This document shows, one piece after another, positions 26,952 to 35,184 of a stretch of DNA of 64,000 bases. The position numbers and the translations under genes are program-made. The stretch comes from Nonomuraea rhodomycinica (GTDB taxonomy: Bacteria; Actinomycetota; Actinomycetes; Streptosporangiales; Streptosporangiaceae), in the NCBI RefSeq assembly GCF_013363995.1, contig NZ_JABWGO010000001.1:2179222-2243221 (forward strand), read 5' to 3'. Under the pieces are notes generated by a model, which saw nothing but the letters and a program-made list of their open reading frames with translations, searched no databases and had not been told where the DNA came from. How positions within the stretch are numbered: position 1 is the stretch's first letter; every line of letters begins with the position of its first letter.

Positions 26952-27269
26952 AGTGCGAACGCTACCTGGATTCCCCAAACCCTTGGACGCCGCCACCCCG
27001 CTTCGCCCACCTCAGGGGCCATCGGCACGGTTGGCGGCGGATCGGGAGGGGTGGTCTCATGGAAGAGGTCGCCGATATGTGCTCGGGGGTACACACATCG
27101 ACGACCTCTACCGGAGAATCGCCATCCCTTACACCAGCGTTACAAGGTTTCTCCGATAATTTTGCGCTGCCGCAAAGTTGGGGCTCCAAGGGTCGTCGAT
27201 GACGGTCGGTTACCTGCCGAATACGGCAACATAGGGCAACGCCTCACCCGAACCCCCAGGGATGAACTA
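26952..27269. other. Divergent intergenic region dapA / GntR
   Basis: This 318-nt gap has no gene. It contains GATAAT at 27155-27160 and directly after it a dyad TTTGCG-CTGC-CGCAAA (27161-27176), which together could be a promoter with an operator for the downstream GntR gene. No clear -35 was found. Confidence 0.4.
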
Positions 27270-27989
27270 GTGGCCACCTCAGATCCGGTCTACCTGCGCG
27301 TCGTAGAGGACATTCGGCGGCAGATCAACGACGGCACCCTTCCCCCGGGCGCGCCCATCCCCTCACGGGCGCAGCTCACCAGGAAATACCAGGTCGGCGA
27401 GACCGCGGCCCGCCACGCGCTGCGCGTGCTGGTCACCGAGGGCCTCGTCATCGGCCGGGTGGGATCGGGGCATTACGTCAGAGAACGCCCGATCCTGATG
27501 CCCCTGCACCGATGGCGTTTCCCCGAACATCCCACCCCGTTCGCCGCCGACCTGCAGACGCAGGGGCGCCGCGTCACCTGGGAGTGGCAGATCGACTCCA
27601 CCGAGGCCACCCCGGAGATCGCCCGACGGCTGCGGCTGCCGCTGTCGGCCAAGCTCACCCGCACGCGCTACCTCTACCGCGGCGAGGGGCGTCCGCTCCA
27701 GCTCGCGATCTCGTACGAACCCGTGGAGTTCGCCGCGCACCTGGACGAGGAGCGGCGCGGCGTGGTGGCCAGGATGTCCGCCCACGGCGTCAGGATCACC
27801 GAGATCCGGGAGACCGTGCACACCAGGGTGCCCCGCCCGGCCGAGGCGGACGCGCTGCAACTGCCGGCGGGCACCCACGTCCTGCACGTCGAACGCACCC
27901 ACTGGGCCGGCGAGCGCCCGATGGAGACCAGCGACATCGTGCTGCCGGGCGACCGGTTCCGCGTCACGTACAGCATGCCCGTCGGCTGA
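27270..27989 (+). CDS. GntR-family regulator (HutC/UTRA type)
   Basis: This 239-residue protein has an N-terminal winged helix (VYLRVVEDIRRQINDGTLPPGAPIPS, read as motifs YLRVVEDIR and LPPGAPIPS, then HALRVLVTEGLVIGRVGSGHYV) and a C-terminal UTRA ligand-binding domain (RTRYLYRGEGRPLQLAISY, DIVLPGDRFRVTY). GTG 27270 has AGGGA 7 nt upstream. Targets are unknown; UTRA regulators often sense sugar phosphates or amino-acid derivatives. Confidence 0.9.
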   Translation: MATSDPVYLRVVEDIRRQINDGTLPPGAPIPSRAQLTRKYQVGETAARHALRVLVTEGLVIGRVGSGHYVRERPILMPLHRWRFPEHPTPFAADLQTQGRRVTWEWQIDSTEATPEIARRLRLPLSAKLTRTRYLYRGEGRPLQLAISYEPVEFAAHLDEERRGVVARMSAHGVRITEIRETVHTRVPRPAEADALQLPAGTHVLHVERTHWAGERPMETSDIVLPGDRFRVTYSMPVG

Positions 27990-28136
27990 CCCGTCCGCGA
28001 CGGACACCCCGCACAGGCCGTTCACCCGGAACGCCTCCTCCCCTGTGCAGACGGGCCCGAGTCCTCCCGGGTGACACGGCACGGCCCCCAGACGCGGCCC
28101 GCCCGGCTTGTCGGTCCCGGTTGATACAACCTTCCT

Positions 28137-28904
28137 GTGCGAGTCAAAGACCTGCCCACGCGGGAGCGCCCCAGGGAGCGGCTCATGACGAGCGGGCCGG
28201 CGGCACTCGCCGACCGTGAGCTCCTGGCCGTGCTGCTGGGCTCCGGTTTCCGCGGAGCGAGCGCGGTGGACCTGGCCTCCCAGGTGATCGAGCACTGCGG
28301 CGACCTCGACGGGCTGGCTCGCTCCGAGCCGCACCGCTTACTGGCCGTGAAGGGCGTGGGCCCCGCCAAGGCGGCGCGCGTGGCCGCGGCCTTCCATCTC
28401 GTACGCCGGGCGCAAGCCGATCCCGGACGCCCGCGGATCACGAGCACGTCCGACCTGGCCGCGGTGGCGGCCCCCCTCCTGCGGGGACTCTCACGCGAGC
28501 GACTGGTCGTGGTGGTGTGCGACCCCCGAGGGGCGGTCCTGCGGCGCACGGTCCTCACGGAGGGCGGCGCCGACCACACGGCCGTACCGGTACGGGAGAT
28601 CGTGACGACAGTCCTGACCTGCGGCGGTGCCGCGTTCGGCGTGGCGCACAACCATCCGAGCGGCTCCCTCGATCCGAGCGACGACGACCTCTCGGCGACG
28701 GCCCGGCTGGCGGCGGCCGCGAGCACGGTGGGCCTCCGCTTCCTCGACCATCTGATCATCACCGACACGGCCTGGAGACGCGTCCCGGTCCCCGAGCCCA
28801 GGCCGCAGGCCACCCGTGCCGGCACCCCGCCAAGCCCCCAAGCCACGCCCTCCGAAAGCCACCACACCGCGCCCTTAACCCACACCTCACCCGAAAAGCC
28901 ATGA
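28137..28904 (+). CDS. radC: RadC/JAB-domain DNA repair-related protein
   Basis: The 255-residue protein has the N-terminal PTRERPRERL and a helix-hairpin-helix (LLAVKGVGPAKAARV), then the JAMM metal motif HNHPSGSLDPSDDD and DHLIITD at the end. RadC family proteins are putative metal-dependent nucleases/peptidases; despite the name, the repair function is not established. The last 35 residues are Pro/Thr/Ser-rich and not part of the family. TACAAC lies 6 nt before GTG 28137, suggesting a leaderless transcript. Confidence 0.9.
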   Translation: MRVKDLPTRERPRERLMTSGPAALADRELLAVLLGSGFRGASAVDLASQVIEHCGDLDGLARSEPHRLLAVKGVGPAKAARVAAAFHLVRRAQADPGRPRITSTSDLAAVAAPLLRGLSRERLVVVVCDPRGAVLRRTVLTEGGADHTAVPVREIVTTVLTCGGAAFGVAHNHPSGSLDPSDDDLSATARLAAAASTVGLRFLDHLIITDTAWRRVPVPEPRPQATRAGTPPSPQATPSESHHTAPLTHTSPEKP

Positions 28905-29258
28905 TCCTGCTGAAAGCGCAGAACGCCAGCGTCGGCGCGACGACGCATGCCATCCTTTTGGCGCGGGTCGGCCGTGGCGGAGGTTCCAGGCCGGCGCCCG
29001 CAGGACGCGGTCCCGGGCCACCCGGAAAGCACCGGGACCGCGTCCCACCAACAAGTCCCCTCGCAGCCCCACGAGCGATCCCGGGGGCTGGCGAGGGGCA
29101 CGATCCGGCCACCTTTGCGGCAGGCGGGGTGTCCGGATCCACAGGCCCTGCGGCGCAGTGAGTGAGCATTCACACGCCGACAAGGCCCGCTCCGCCAGAT
29201 GCGAGCGACGTAGCATCTGGCGAAGGCATGACAGGTCTCGCATCCCGGCAGGAAGGGA
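28905..29258. other. Spacer between radC and a minus-strand small gene
   Basis: No supported gene. A perfect 9-bp inverted repeat is listed separately at 29194-29221. The remainder shows ordinary high-GC sequence without repeats. Confidence 0.5.
29194..29221 (-). terminator. Hairpin downstream of the Cys-rich small gene
   Basis: GCCAGATGC and GCATCTGGC form a perfect 9-bp stem with a 10-nt loop, 38 nt after the stop of the gene at 29259. It may be a terminator or a protein-binding dyad. Confidence 0.5.
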
Positions 29259-29684
29259 TCAGAGCGCCTCTCCGGTGATATGCCTGGTGTCAGGTGACAT
29301 CAGGCGAGGGCGCGATACACGCGACCGACAACCGGTCTCCGAGCGGCCGTATGAGATGGACGCAGCCCAGCGCCTAGCCCGGTCCCACTCAGGCCCGCAC
29401 ATTATCCCCGTAGGCATTTGATGCCACAGAAGGTTCGCCCTCACCGCGGCCATCCGGGGAGATGCCTGCATGATCCTCCGTCGACCCAGCTTGTTGATCT
29501 TCCGGATGAACCTGAGGCCACCGGCTTGGCACAGCTCGTAGAACACGTGCCGGCAGGCATAGGCGCACTCACATACCCGCACACGTTCAGCCCATTCCAC
29601 TTCCGGCTCCCAGTCGATATCCATGATCGCCCCCGACAGCAACGCCAGCTGACATCCGTGGCACGACTCCAACTCCGAGGACAT
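29259..29684 (-). CDS. Small cysteine-rich protein of unknown function
   Basis: This 141-residue frame starts MSSELESCHGC, then has a conserved-looking core DIDWEPEVEWAERVRVCEC, AYACRHVFYELCQAGGLRFI and a basic stretch RKINKLGRRRI followed by SPRMAAVRANLLWHQM. At least seven Cys in the first 55 residues, in CxxC and CxC spacing, suggest metal binding. I do not know its function. The last 45 residues look less conserved, so the ancestral protein may have ended sooner. It is divergent, 106 nt apart, from a double-GntR regulator, which makes it a candidate target of that regulator. Confidence 0.6.
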   Translation of the reverse strand: MSSELESCHGCQLALLSGAIMDIDWEPEVEWAERVRVCECAYACRHVFYELCQAGGLRFIRKINKLGRRRIMQASPRMAAVRANLLWHQMPTGIMCGPEWDRARRWAASISYGRSETGCRSRVSRPRLMSPDTRHITGEAL

Positions 29685-29778
29685 GGACTCGAATATAGCC
29701 CAGACGTATTACTTGGTCTAGCTCGTATCCATAGGTTCAAACGAGTATCCCCTTTGTGCTCCGTTGTACGATTTCGTC

Positions 29779-29790
29779 TATAATCCCTAC
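29779..29790 (+). promoter_or_regulatory. Consensus -10 of a leaderless GntR transcript
   Basis: A perfect TATAAT (29779-29784) lies 6 nt before GTG 29791, so transcription would start at or next to the start codon. Upstream, CTCGT and ACGAG (about 29721-29745) form an inverted pair that may be a GntR site. Confidence 0.6.
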
Positions 29791-30279
29791 GTGCTTGATC
29801 GCGACGGCCCAGTACCGATCTACAAGCAGGTCGCCGACCTGATCCGCGAGCAGATCGAACGAGGTGAGCTGAAGGCCGGCGATCCCGTCCCCAGCGAGGC
29901 GATGCTCGAACGGGACTACGAGATCGCCCGCACCACCGCCAGGCGGGTTGCCCGGGAACTGCGCGAGCAGGGGATGGCGTACACCATCCAGGGCGAGGGC
30001 ACGTTCGTCGGACCCCCGAGCAGTCCGAGGGCCGCGCGGAAGGTGCCGCTGTACCAGAAGATCGCGGAAGAGATCGCCGAGCGCATCCGGCAGGGCGAGT
30101 TCGCACCGAACCGCGCGATCCCTGGCGAGAAGGCGATGATGAGCGAGTACGGCATCGCCAAGGTCACCGCCCGGCAGGTGGTGGCCCTCCTGAGAGAGCA
30201 GGGCTGGGTCTTCACCGTCGCCTACCGGGGCACGTTCGTCAGCGATCCCAGCGAGTGGCCGGACGAAGACACGAAGTAG
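29791..30279 (+). CDS. Regulator made of two tandem GntR winged-helix domains
   Basis: This 162-residue protein consists only of two GntR-type winged helices: residues about 8-75 (PVPIYKQVADLIREQI, ARTTARRVARELREQGMAYTIQGEGTFVG in short motifs TTARRVAREL and GEGTFVG) and about 87-155 (VPLYQKIAEEIAERI, KVTARQVVALLREQGW, YRGTFVS). There is no effector domain. Two DNA-binding domains in one chain suggest a monomer that reads both halves of an operator. It has a leaderless promoter and is the paralogue of the N-terminal half of the next gene. Confidence 0.85.
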   Translation: MLDRDGPVPIYKQVADLIREQIERGELKAGDPVPSEAMLERDYEIARTTARRVARELREQGMAYTIQGEGTFVGPPSSPRAARKVPLYQKIAEEIAERIRQGEFAPNRAIPGEKAMMSEYGIAKVTARQVVALLREQGWVFTVAYRGTFVSDPSEWPDEDTK

Positions 30280-30316
30280 TCCTCCAAGGTCACGGTGACC
30301 TCGTACGCTGTGCACC

Positions 30317-31297
30317 ATGCTCGACCCTAGGGGTGACACCCACCTCTACCTGCAGATCACCGCCATTCTCCGCGCACGGATCGTCAACGAGCTCCGGCCT
30401 GGCGCACCCGCTCCCAGTGAAGCGGAGATCCAACGGGAGTTCGGCGTGGCGCGGACGACCGCACGGCGGGCGATAGGCGCTCTCCGCGCCGAAGGTCTCG
30501 TGTACACGGTTCAGGGCCGGGGTACGTTCAGGGGCCCTTCGACATACCCTCGCCATGACGCGCCCAAGATGCATTCGTACCAGCGGATAGCGCGTGACCT
30601 GAGCGACCGCATCGCGGCCGGTGAACTGATCCCCACACGCCCCATCCCCGGCGAGAACGCTCTGGTGCAGCAGTACGAGGTCGCGCGAGAGACCGTGCGC
30701 CGAGCCATGGCCCTGCTCCGCGCTCAGGGATGGATCTACACGGTTGCGCGGCGGGGGAGCTACGTCTCCCCCAAGGAGTCGTGGCCGGTCGGACAGGGGG
30801 GCCTGCCCGAGAGCGCGCCAGAACTCGGTGAAAGCGAGCAGGCATGTGCCACCATGAACGGCGTGATCGAGATTGGTCCCCTTCGTTCCCAGGATCGTGC
30901 CGCGTGGGAAGTGCTCGCCCGCGGCTACAAAGCCTTCTACAACACCGACGTCCCCGACCAGGGCTACGAGGACGCCTGGCGGCGGCTGATGGACGGCACC
31001 GAGGTGCACGGCGTCGGTGCGCGGCTGGACGGGCAGCTCGTCGGCATCGCGCACTACCTCTTCCACGTCACCTGCTGGATGCCCGACTCCTGCTACCTCC
31101 AGGATCTGTTCGTCGGTGAGGCGGCACGCGGGCAAGGGGCGGCGCGGGCACTGATCGAGCGGGTCGCCGAGAAGGCGCGTGAGCGCGGAGCGGCCCGGCT
31201 CTACTGGACGACCAAGGAGGACAACACCACGGCGCGACTTCTCTACGACAAGGTCGCCCGGTTCAACGGGTTCATCCGGTACGACTACGCGCTGTAG
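30317..31297 (+). CDS. Fusion of a double-GntR DNA-binding module to a GNAT acetyltransferase
   Basis: The 326-residue frame contains two GntR winged helices (residues about 8-74 and 86-152, ending RGTFRG and RGSYVS), a 27-residue linker rich in Gly/Glu/Pro, and a complete GNAT domain from M180 (DNA 30854) to the C-terminus, with LFVGEAARGQGAARALIERV as acetyl-CoA loop and NTTARLLYDKVARFNGF. No stop codon separates the parts. The GNAT alone resembles free-standing actinobacterial acetyltransferases, so this is probably a gene fusion; internal initiation at ATG 30854 is possible. TACGCT lies 7 nt before ATG 30317 (leaderless). Its stop overlaps the convergent ASCH gene by 13 nt. Confidence 0.8.
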   Translation: MLDPRGDTHLYLQITAILRARIVNELRPGAPAPSEAEIQREFGVARTTARRAIGALRAEGLVYTVQGRGTFRGPSTYPRHDAPKMHSYQRIARDLSDRIAAGELIPTRPIPGENALVQQYEVARETVRRAMALLRAQGWIYTVARRGSYVSPKESWPVGQGGLPESAPELGESEQACATMNGVIEIGPLRSQDRAAWEVLARGYKAFYNTDVPDQGYEDAWRRLMDGTEVHGVGARLDGQLVGIAHYLFHVTCWMPDSCYLQDLFVGEAARGQGAARALIERVAEKARERGAARLYWTTKEDNTTARLLYDKVARFNGFIRYDYAL

Positions 31298-31689
31298 GGG
31301 GCCACGCGGTAGTGGACGCACACGACCTGCGAGGAGTCGTCCACCTCGTAACCCTCACTCGCCCAGAAGCGTCGATGGACCTCACGCCAGTGCTCGACCG
31401 ACCGGAAGCCTTCGCCCTCCGCTTGAGCGAACTCCCAGGTGACCTCCCCGAAGGGCACCACCTGGACGTCCACGACCTCCAGCTCGGCCGCCTTGGCGCC
31501 CGAGTCGTCCACGAGCGCCAGGCGCTCGCCGACCCGCTCCAGCGGCTCATCCTCCGCGTGGTAGTCGAGCTCCAACAGGCCGGCCGTGGCCCTCTTCTTC
31601 CCGGTCAGGGTGAGCTCCGTCAGGCGCCGGTGCATCTCACCCGGCGTGCCCAGCTCCAGTACGCGCAGTCCGTCGACCCGTCCCCACAC
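31285..31689 (-). CDS. ASCH-domain protein
   Basis: This 134-residue protein starts at GTG 31689 (MWGRVDGLRVLELGTPGE). The ASCH fold is shown by LTLTGKKRATAGLLELD, LALVDDSGAKAAELEVVDVQVVPFGEV read as short motifs, and the C-terminal VVCVHYRVAPY. ASCH proteins bind RNA or act as amidohydrolases on modified nucleosides such as N4-acetylcytidine (YqfB type). Its 3' end overlaps the GntR-GNAT fusion gene by 13 nt in convergent orientation. Confidence 0.82.
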   Translation of the reverse strand: MWGRVDGLRVLELGTPGEMHRRLTELTLTGKKRATAGLLELDYHAEDEPLERVGERLALVDDSGAKAAELEVVDVQVVPFGEVTWEFAQAEGEGFRSVEHWREVHRRFWASEGYEVDDSSQVVCVHYRVAPYSA

Positions 31690-31709
31690 GGGAACCGATC
31701 TTAAAGCCG

Positions 31710-32732
31710 TCAGAACACCGGGATGATGTCCTCCGGGTCGATGAAGTCCACCTTCACGCCCTCCAGGTCGAGCTCCGGGATCGCCGGGAAGTCGATCCCC
31801 CACCGTTCCACGATCGCCCGGACGCGGGCCATCGCCACCCGCCAGTTCTCCGCCTGCTCCTCGTACGACAGCACCCCCAGCCCCGCGTCCCGCGCGTGGT
31901 CCATGAGGACGCGGTGGTTGGCGAGGAAGTACGGGGGCAGGTCCCAGAAGCCCTCGGGCGGCTCCCAGAGGATCATGGACAGGAACACGAACCCGGCCCG
32001 GAGCTGCCGGGTGATGAGGGTGCGCGTGTCGTCGGTGAGGCCCGGCCACTCGTTCTCCAGGATGGTCATGCAGATCTGGAGGTGCCGGGACTCGTCGCGG
32101 CCGATGCGGTGGAACATCTCGCCGAACACCGGATGCCGGGTCTCCGACGCCATGCCCCTGAACAGGGTGGACGCCGCCATCTCGCCCATCATGAAGCTGG
32201 TGAACAGCACGGGCAGGCTGTACTTGCCGACGGCGCTGGTGTAGCCGTTCCAGTAGCGGCCGCCGTTGTGGTACAGCCAGCCGATGTTGTTGTGGGCGGC
32301 CCGTTCGAGGTCGTCGGACGGGGTCCAGTCGAGGGGGCCGCCGGGCCAGAGCTTGGCGATCGTGCGCTGGCAGCATTCCTCGTGGTTCATCTCGTCACGG
32401 GTGATCGAGAAGAAGCACTTCCGGACCGGGTCCTCCTCGTGCTTCTCGAACGCCTGGATGGTGGCCCGGGCGAACACCGCCGGGCCGGAGGCGTCGAAGT
32501 TCGCCAGCACGGCGAACCAGTACATGACGCCGAGCCGCTGCTCGCGGGTGAAGTCGGCCGGGTCGAGGCCGTCCCAGGGCAGGTCGGCGGGGTTCCAGAC
32601 CATGCGCTTGGACTTCTCGTAGATGGCCGCGAGCTTGGCGGTCTCGACCCGCCACTCCATCGGGTAGATGTTCGGCTGCGGGATCTCCGGGGCCGGCCAG
32701 AAGCCGCCCTCCGGGATGGTGAGGTCTGCCAT
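31710..32732 (-). CDS. Ferritin-like diiron protein (ribonucleotide-reductase R2-like fold), function unknown
   Basis: This 340-residue protein has four helices with carboxylate/histidine ligands: E96-E100 region (AFEKHEE), E114-x-x-H117 (DEMNHEE), E184 (MMGEM) and E214-x-x-H217 (DESRHLQI). Two ExxH motifs and matching Glu residues define a diiron site as in R2-like oxidases and AurF-type N-oxygenases. N-terminal MADLTIPEGGFWPAPEIPQPN is extended. No reductase or ferredoxin lies nearby. It is downstream of the EamA transporter on the same strand and upstream of the ASCH gene with a 20-nt gap, so the latter two may be co-transcribed. Confidence 0.78.
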   Translation of the reverse strand: MADLTIPEGGFWPAPEIPQPNIYPMEWRVETAKLAAIYEKSKRMVWNPADLPWDGLDPADFTREQRLGVMYWFAVLANFDASGPAVFARATIQAFEKHEEDPVRKCFFSITRDEMNHEECCQRTIAKLWPGGPLDWTPSDDLERAAHNNIGWLYHNGGRYWNGYTSAVGKYSLPVLFTSFMMGEMAASTLFRGMASETRHPVFGEMFHRIGRDESRHLQICMTILENEWPGLTDDTRTLITRQLRAGFVFLSMILWEPPEGFWDLPPYFLANHRVLMDHARDAGLGVLSYEEQAENWRVAMARVRAIVERWGIDFPAIPELDLEGVKVDFIDPEDIIPVF

Positions 32733-32796
32733 GTGACACCTCCATCCCTCATCCTGCGCGGCGCCGTCACGTCTTTCAACCGTCAGGTTCCAGGCG

Positions 32797-33723
32797 TCAC
32801 GTACGGGTGCGCTGCGTCACCGCCACGCACACCAGGACGGCCAGCGCGCCCAGCACCGTCGCCACTCCGAAGCGCTCCCCCATGAGGAACCACGCCCACA
32901 CCAGCGTGAGCAGCGGCTGTGTGAGCTGCGTCTGCCCGGCGCGGGCGATCCCGCCCCTGGCCAGGCCCGCGTACCACGGGATGAAGCCGAGGAACATCGA
33001 CACCGCCGCCACGTACGCGAACCCGGCGAGCGCCTCGGCGGACGGGTGGACCGGCGTCGTCGCGGCCAGCACGGCGGTCACGGGGGCGGTGAGCGGCAGG
33101 GACAGGACGAGCGCGTACGAGATGACCTGCCAGCCGGGCGTCTCGCGGGCGAGCCGCCCGCCCTCGGTGTAGCCGACGGCGGCCGACAGCAGGGCGCCCA
33201 CCAGCAGCAGGTCGGCCCAGGCGCCCGCCGGTCCGGAGCCGTGGCGGGTGACGGTGAACGCGGTGATGGCGGCGGCGCCGGCCGCGCAGGCGACCCAGAA
33301 CAGCGGCCGGGGACGTTCACCGGCGCGCAGCACGGCGCAGGCGGCCGTGGCGGCCGGCAGCAGGCCGACCACGACGGCCGAGTGCGCGGTGGTCGCCCCC
33401 AGGTCCAGGGCCAGGCCGCTGAAGACGGGGAACCCGAACACGACCCCGAGGGAGATCAGGGCGTACGAGCCCCACTGGCGCCGGGGCGGGAGCAGCGGGA
33501 GCCGGGCGGCCCGCAGGCAGACGAGCGCGATCACGGCGGCGACGAGCGCCCGGCCGATGGCGACGAGCCACGGGTCGAAGCCGCGCATCGCGAACACCGT
33601 GGCCGGCATGGAGCCCGAGAAGGCCAGCACGCCGAGGAGGGCGAGCCCCGTCCCGCCGCCCTTGCGGACGGCCGGGGGGACCGCTACCAGCGGTGCGACG
33701 ATAGCGCTATTCTGGTCTTTCAT
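32797..33723 (-). CDS. EamA/DMT-family transporter
   Basis: The 308-residue protein has about ten membrane segments in two EamA repeats (first ending near GLALDLGATTAHSAVVVGLLP in short motif AHSAVVV; second with GQTQLTQPLLTLVWAWFLMGE). It probably exports metabolites or amino acids. ATG 33723 overlaps the start codon of the divergent MocR gene in the sequence CATG. Position next to a MocR regulator with shared operators makes it the probable target. Confidence 0.88.
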   Translation of the reverse strand: MKDQNSAIVAPLVAVPPAVRKGGGTGLALLGVLAFSGSMPATVFAMRGFDPWLVAIGRALVAAVIALVCLRAARLPLLPPRRQWGSYALISLGVVFGFPVFSGLALDLGATTAHSAVVVGLLPAATAACAVLRAGERPRPLFWVACAAGAAAITAFTVTRHGSGPAGAWADLLLVGALLSAAVGYTEGGRLARETPGWQVISYALVLSLPLTAPVTAVLAATTPVHPSAEALAGFAYVAAVSMFLGFIPWYAGLARGGIARAGQTQLTQPLLTLVWAWFLMGERFGVATVLGALAVLVCVAVTQRTRT

Positions 33724-33743
33724 GAATAACGATAGCAGTATCG
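33699..33743. promoter_or_regulatory. Paired operators spanning the EamA/MocR overlapping starts
   Basis: CGATAGCGCTATTC (33699-33712, containing the 10-bp palindrome ATAGCGCTAT) and CGATAGCAGTATCG (33730-33743) share CGATAGC and have centres 31 bp apart, three helical turns. Each lies inside the coding sequence of one gene. TATTCT (33708-33713) is a likely -10 for the plus-strand gene, 8 nt before its ATG. Confidence 0.7.
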
Positions 33744-35119
33744 CCCAGATCGCCGCGATACTGCGCGACGAGGCCGCCCGCCTCCGGCCCGGCGACCGGC
33801 TGCCCTCCAGCCGTGAGGTCATGCGGCGCCACAACGTCAGCCCCGTGACCGTGTCGCGGGCCCTGGGCGTGCTGGCCGCCGAGGGCGTGGTGGTCACCCG
33901 GCCGGGCAGCGGCGCGTTCGTCGCCCACCGCGCCGAACGGCCCGCCGCCGCCCCCGACCTGTCCTGGCAGACCGTCGCGCTGGGCGACCGGGTGGTCGAC
34001 GAGTCGGCCGTCGTCGCCCTGCTGAGCCCGCCGCCCGAGGGCGTCGTGCCGCTGACCGGCGGCTATCCGCATCCGGGGCTGCGGCCGGACCGGCAGCTCG
34101 CCGCCGCCGCGGCGCGGGCGGTGCGCCGGCCCGACGCCTGGGCGATGCCGCCGCTGAACGGCCTCGCGGAGCTGCGCCGCTGGTTCGCGGCCGAGGCGGG
34201 CGGCGACGTGACGGCCGCCGACGCGCTGATCGTCAGCGGCGGCCAGTCGGCCCTGACGCACGCCTTCCGGGCGCTGGCGGCGCCCGGCACGCAGGTGCTG
34301 GTGGAGACGCCGACCTATCCGGGCGCCCTGGCGGCGGCCAAGGCGGCGGGGCTGCGGGCGACCGCCGTGCCGATGGACCGCGACGGCGTACGGCCGGACC
34401 TGCTGGCCGAGGCGTTCGCCGTGACGGGGGCGCGGGTGTTCTGCACCCAGCCGACGCTGCACAACCCCACGGGCGCCACGCTGCCGCGCGAGCGCCGCGA
34501 GCAGGTGCTGCAGGTCGCCCGGGCGGCGGGCGCTTTCGTGATCGAGGACGACTTCGCCCGCTACCTGACCGACCAGGCGCCGCCGCCGATGATCTCCATG
34601 GACGAGCACGGCGTCGTGGTCTACATCGCCTCCCTGACCAAGGTGCTGTCGCCGAGCATGCGGGTGGCGGCCGTGATCGCCCGCGGCCCCGCGGCGCACC
34701 GGCTGCGCGCGAGCCAGCTCGTGGAGTCCTTCTTCGTGGCCCGGCCGCTGCAGGAGACGGCGGTGGAGTTCCTCGGCTCGGGCGCGTGGGGGCGGCACCT
34801 GTCGGCGCTCCAGGCGGAGATCGTCACGCGGCGCGACGCGCTGGCGGCCGAGCTGGCGCTGCGCATGCCGCGGGCCGAGCCGTACCTGCTCCCGCGGGGC
34901 GGCATGCACCTGTGGCTGCGGCTGCCGCCCGAGGTGGACGAGCGGGCCCTGGTGGAGGAGGCCCGGCGGGGCGGCGTGCTGGTCAGCCCGGGGCGGATGT
35001 ACTACCCGTCGGAGCCGCCGGGGCCGCGCGTGCGGGTCACGCACATCGCGGCGACGCATCTTGCGGAGCTGGCCGAGGGGGTGCGCCGCCTGGCCGAGGC
35101 CCTGGACCGCGTCTCGTGA
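33722..35119 (+). CDS. MocR-type regulator (GntR winged helix + class I aminotransferase domain)
   Basis: This 465-residue protein has an N-terminal GntR winged helix (RPGDRLPSSREVMRRHNVSP then TVSRALGVLAAEGVV) and a PLP-dependent aminotransferase-like domain with TPTYPGAL, NPTGATLPRERR, EDDFARYL and the PLP lysine in ASLTKVLSPSMR. Such regulators sense amino acids or vitamin B6-related compounds. Its start overlaps that of the EamA gene, which it probably controls; the binding sites lie in both genes' first codons. Confidence 0.93.
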   Translation: MNNDSSIAQIAAILRDEAARLRPGDRLPSSREVMRRHNVSPVTVSRALGVLAAEGVVVTRPGSGAFVAHRAERPAAAPDLSWQTVALGDRVVDESAVVALLSPPPEGVVPLTGGYPHPGLRPDRQLAAAAARAVRRPDAWAMPPLNGLAELRRWFAAEAGGDVTAADALIVSGGQSALTHAFRALAAPGTQVLVETPTYPGALAAAKAAGLRATAVPMDRDGVRPDLLAEAFAVTGARVFCTQPTLHNPTGATLPRERREQVLQVARAAGAFVIEDDFARYLTDQAPPPMISMDEHGVVVYIASLTKVLSPSMRVAAVIARGPAAHRLRASQLVESFFVARPLQETAVEFLGSGAWGRHLSALQAEIVTRRDALAAELALRMPRAEPYLLPRGGMHLWLRLPPEVDERALVEEARRGGVLVSPGRMYYPSEPPGPRVRVTHIAATHLAELAEGVRRLAEALDRVS

Positions 35120-35184
35120 CGAGGATGATCAATCTCACGGGGGGCCGTCCGGGTGGGCCGTGGGAGCCGCCGTACAGTAAGGGC

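Noticed and set aside
24462..27269. Long plus-strand frame upstream of the GntR gene
   Set aside because: Shadow of RNase J and dapA on the opposite strand; the real GntR start is GTG 27270.
29716..29750. Possible tRNA because of GGTTCAAA
   Set aside because: No acceptor, D-stem or anticodon arm can be drawn around it.
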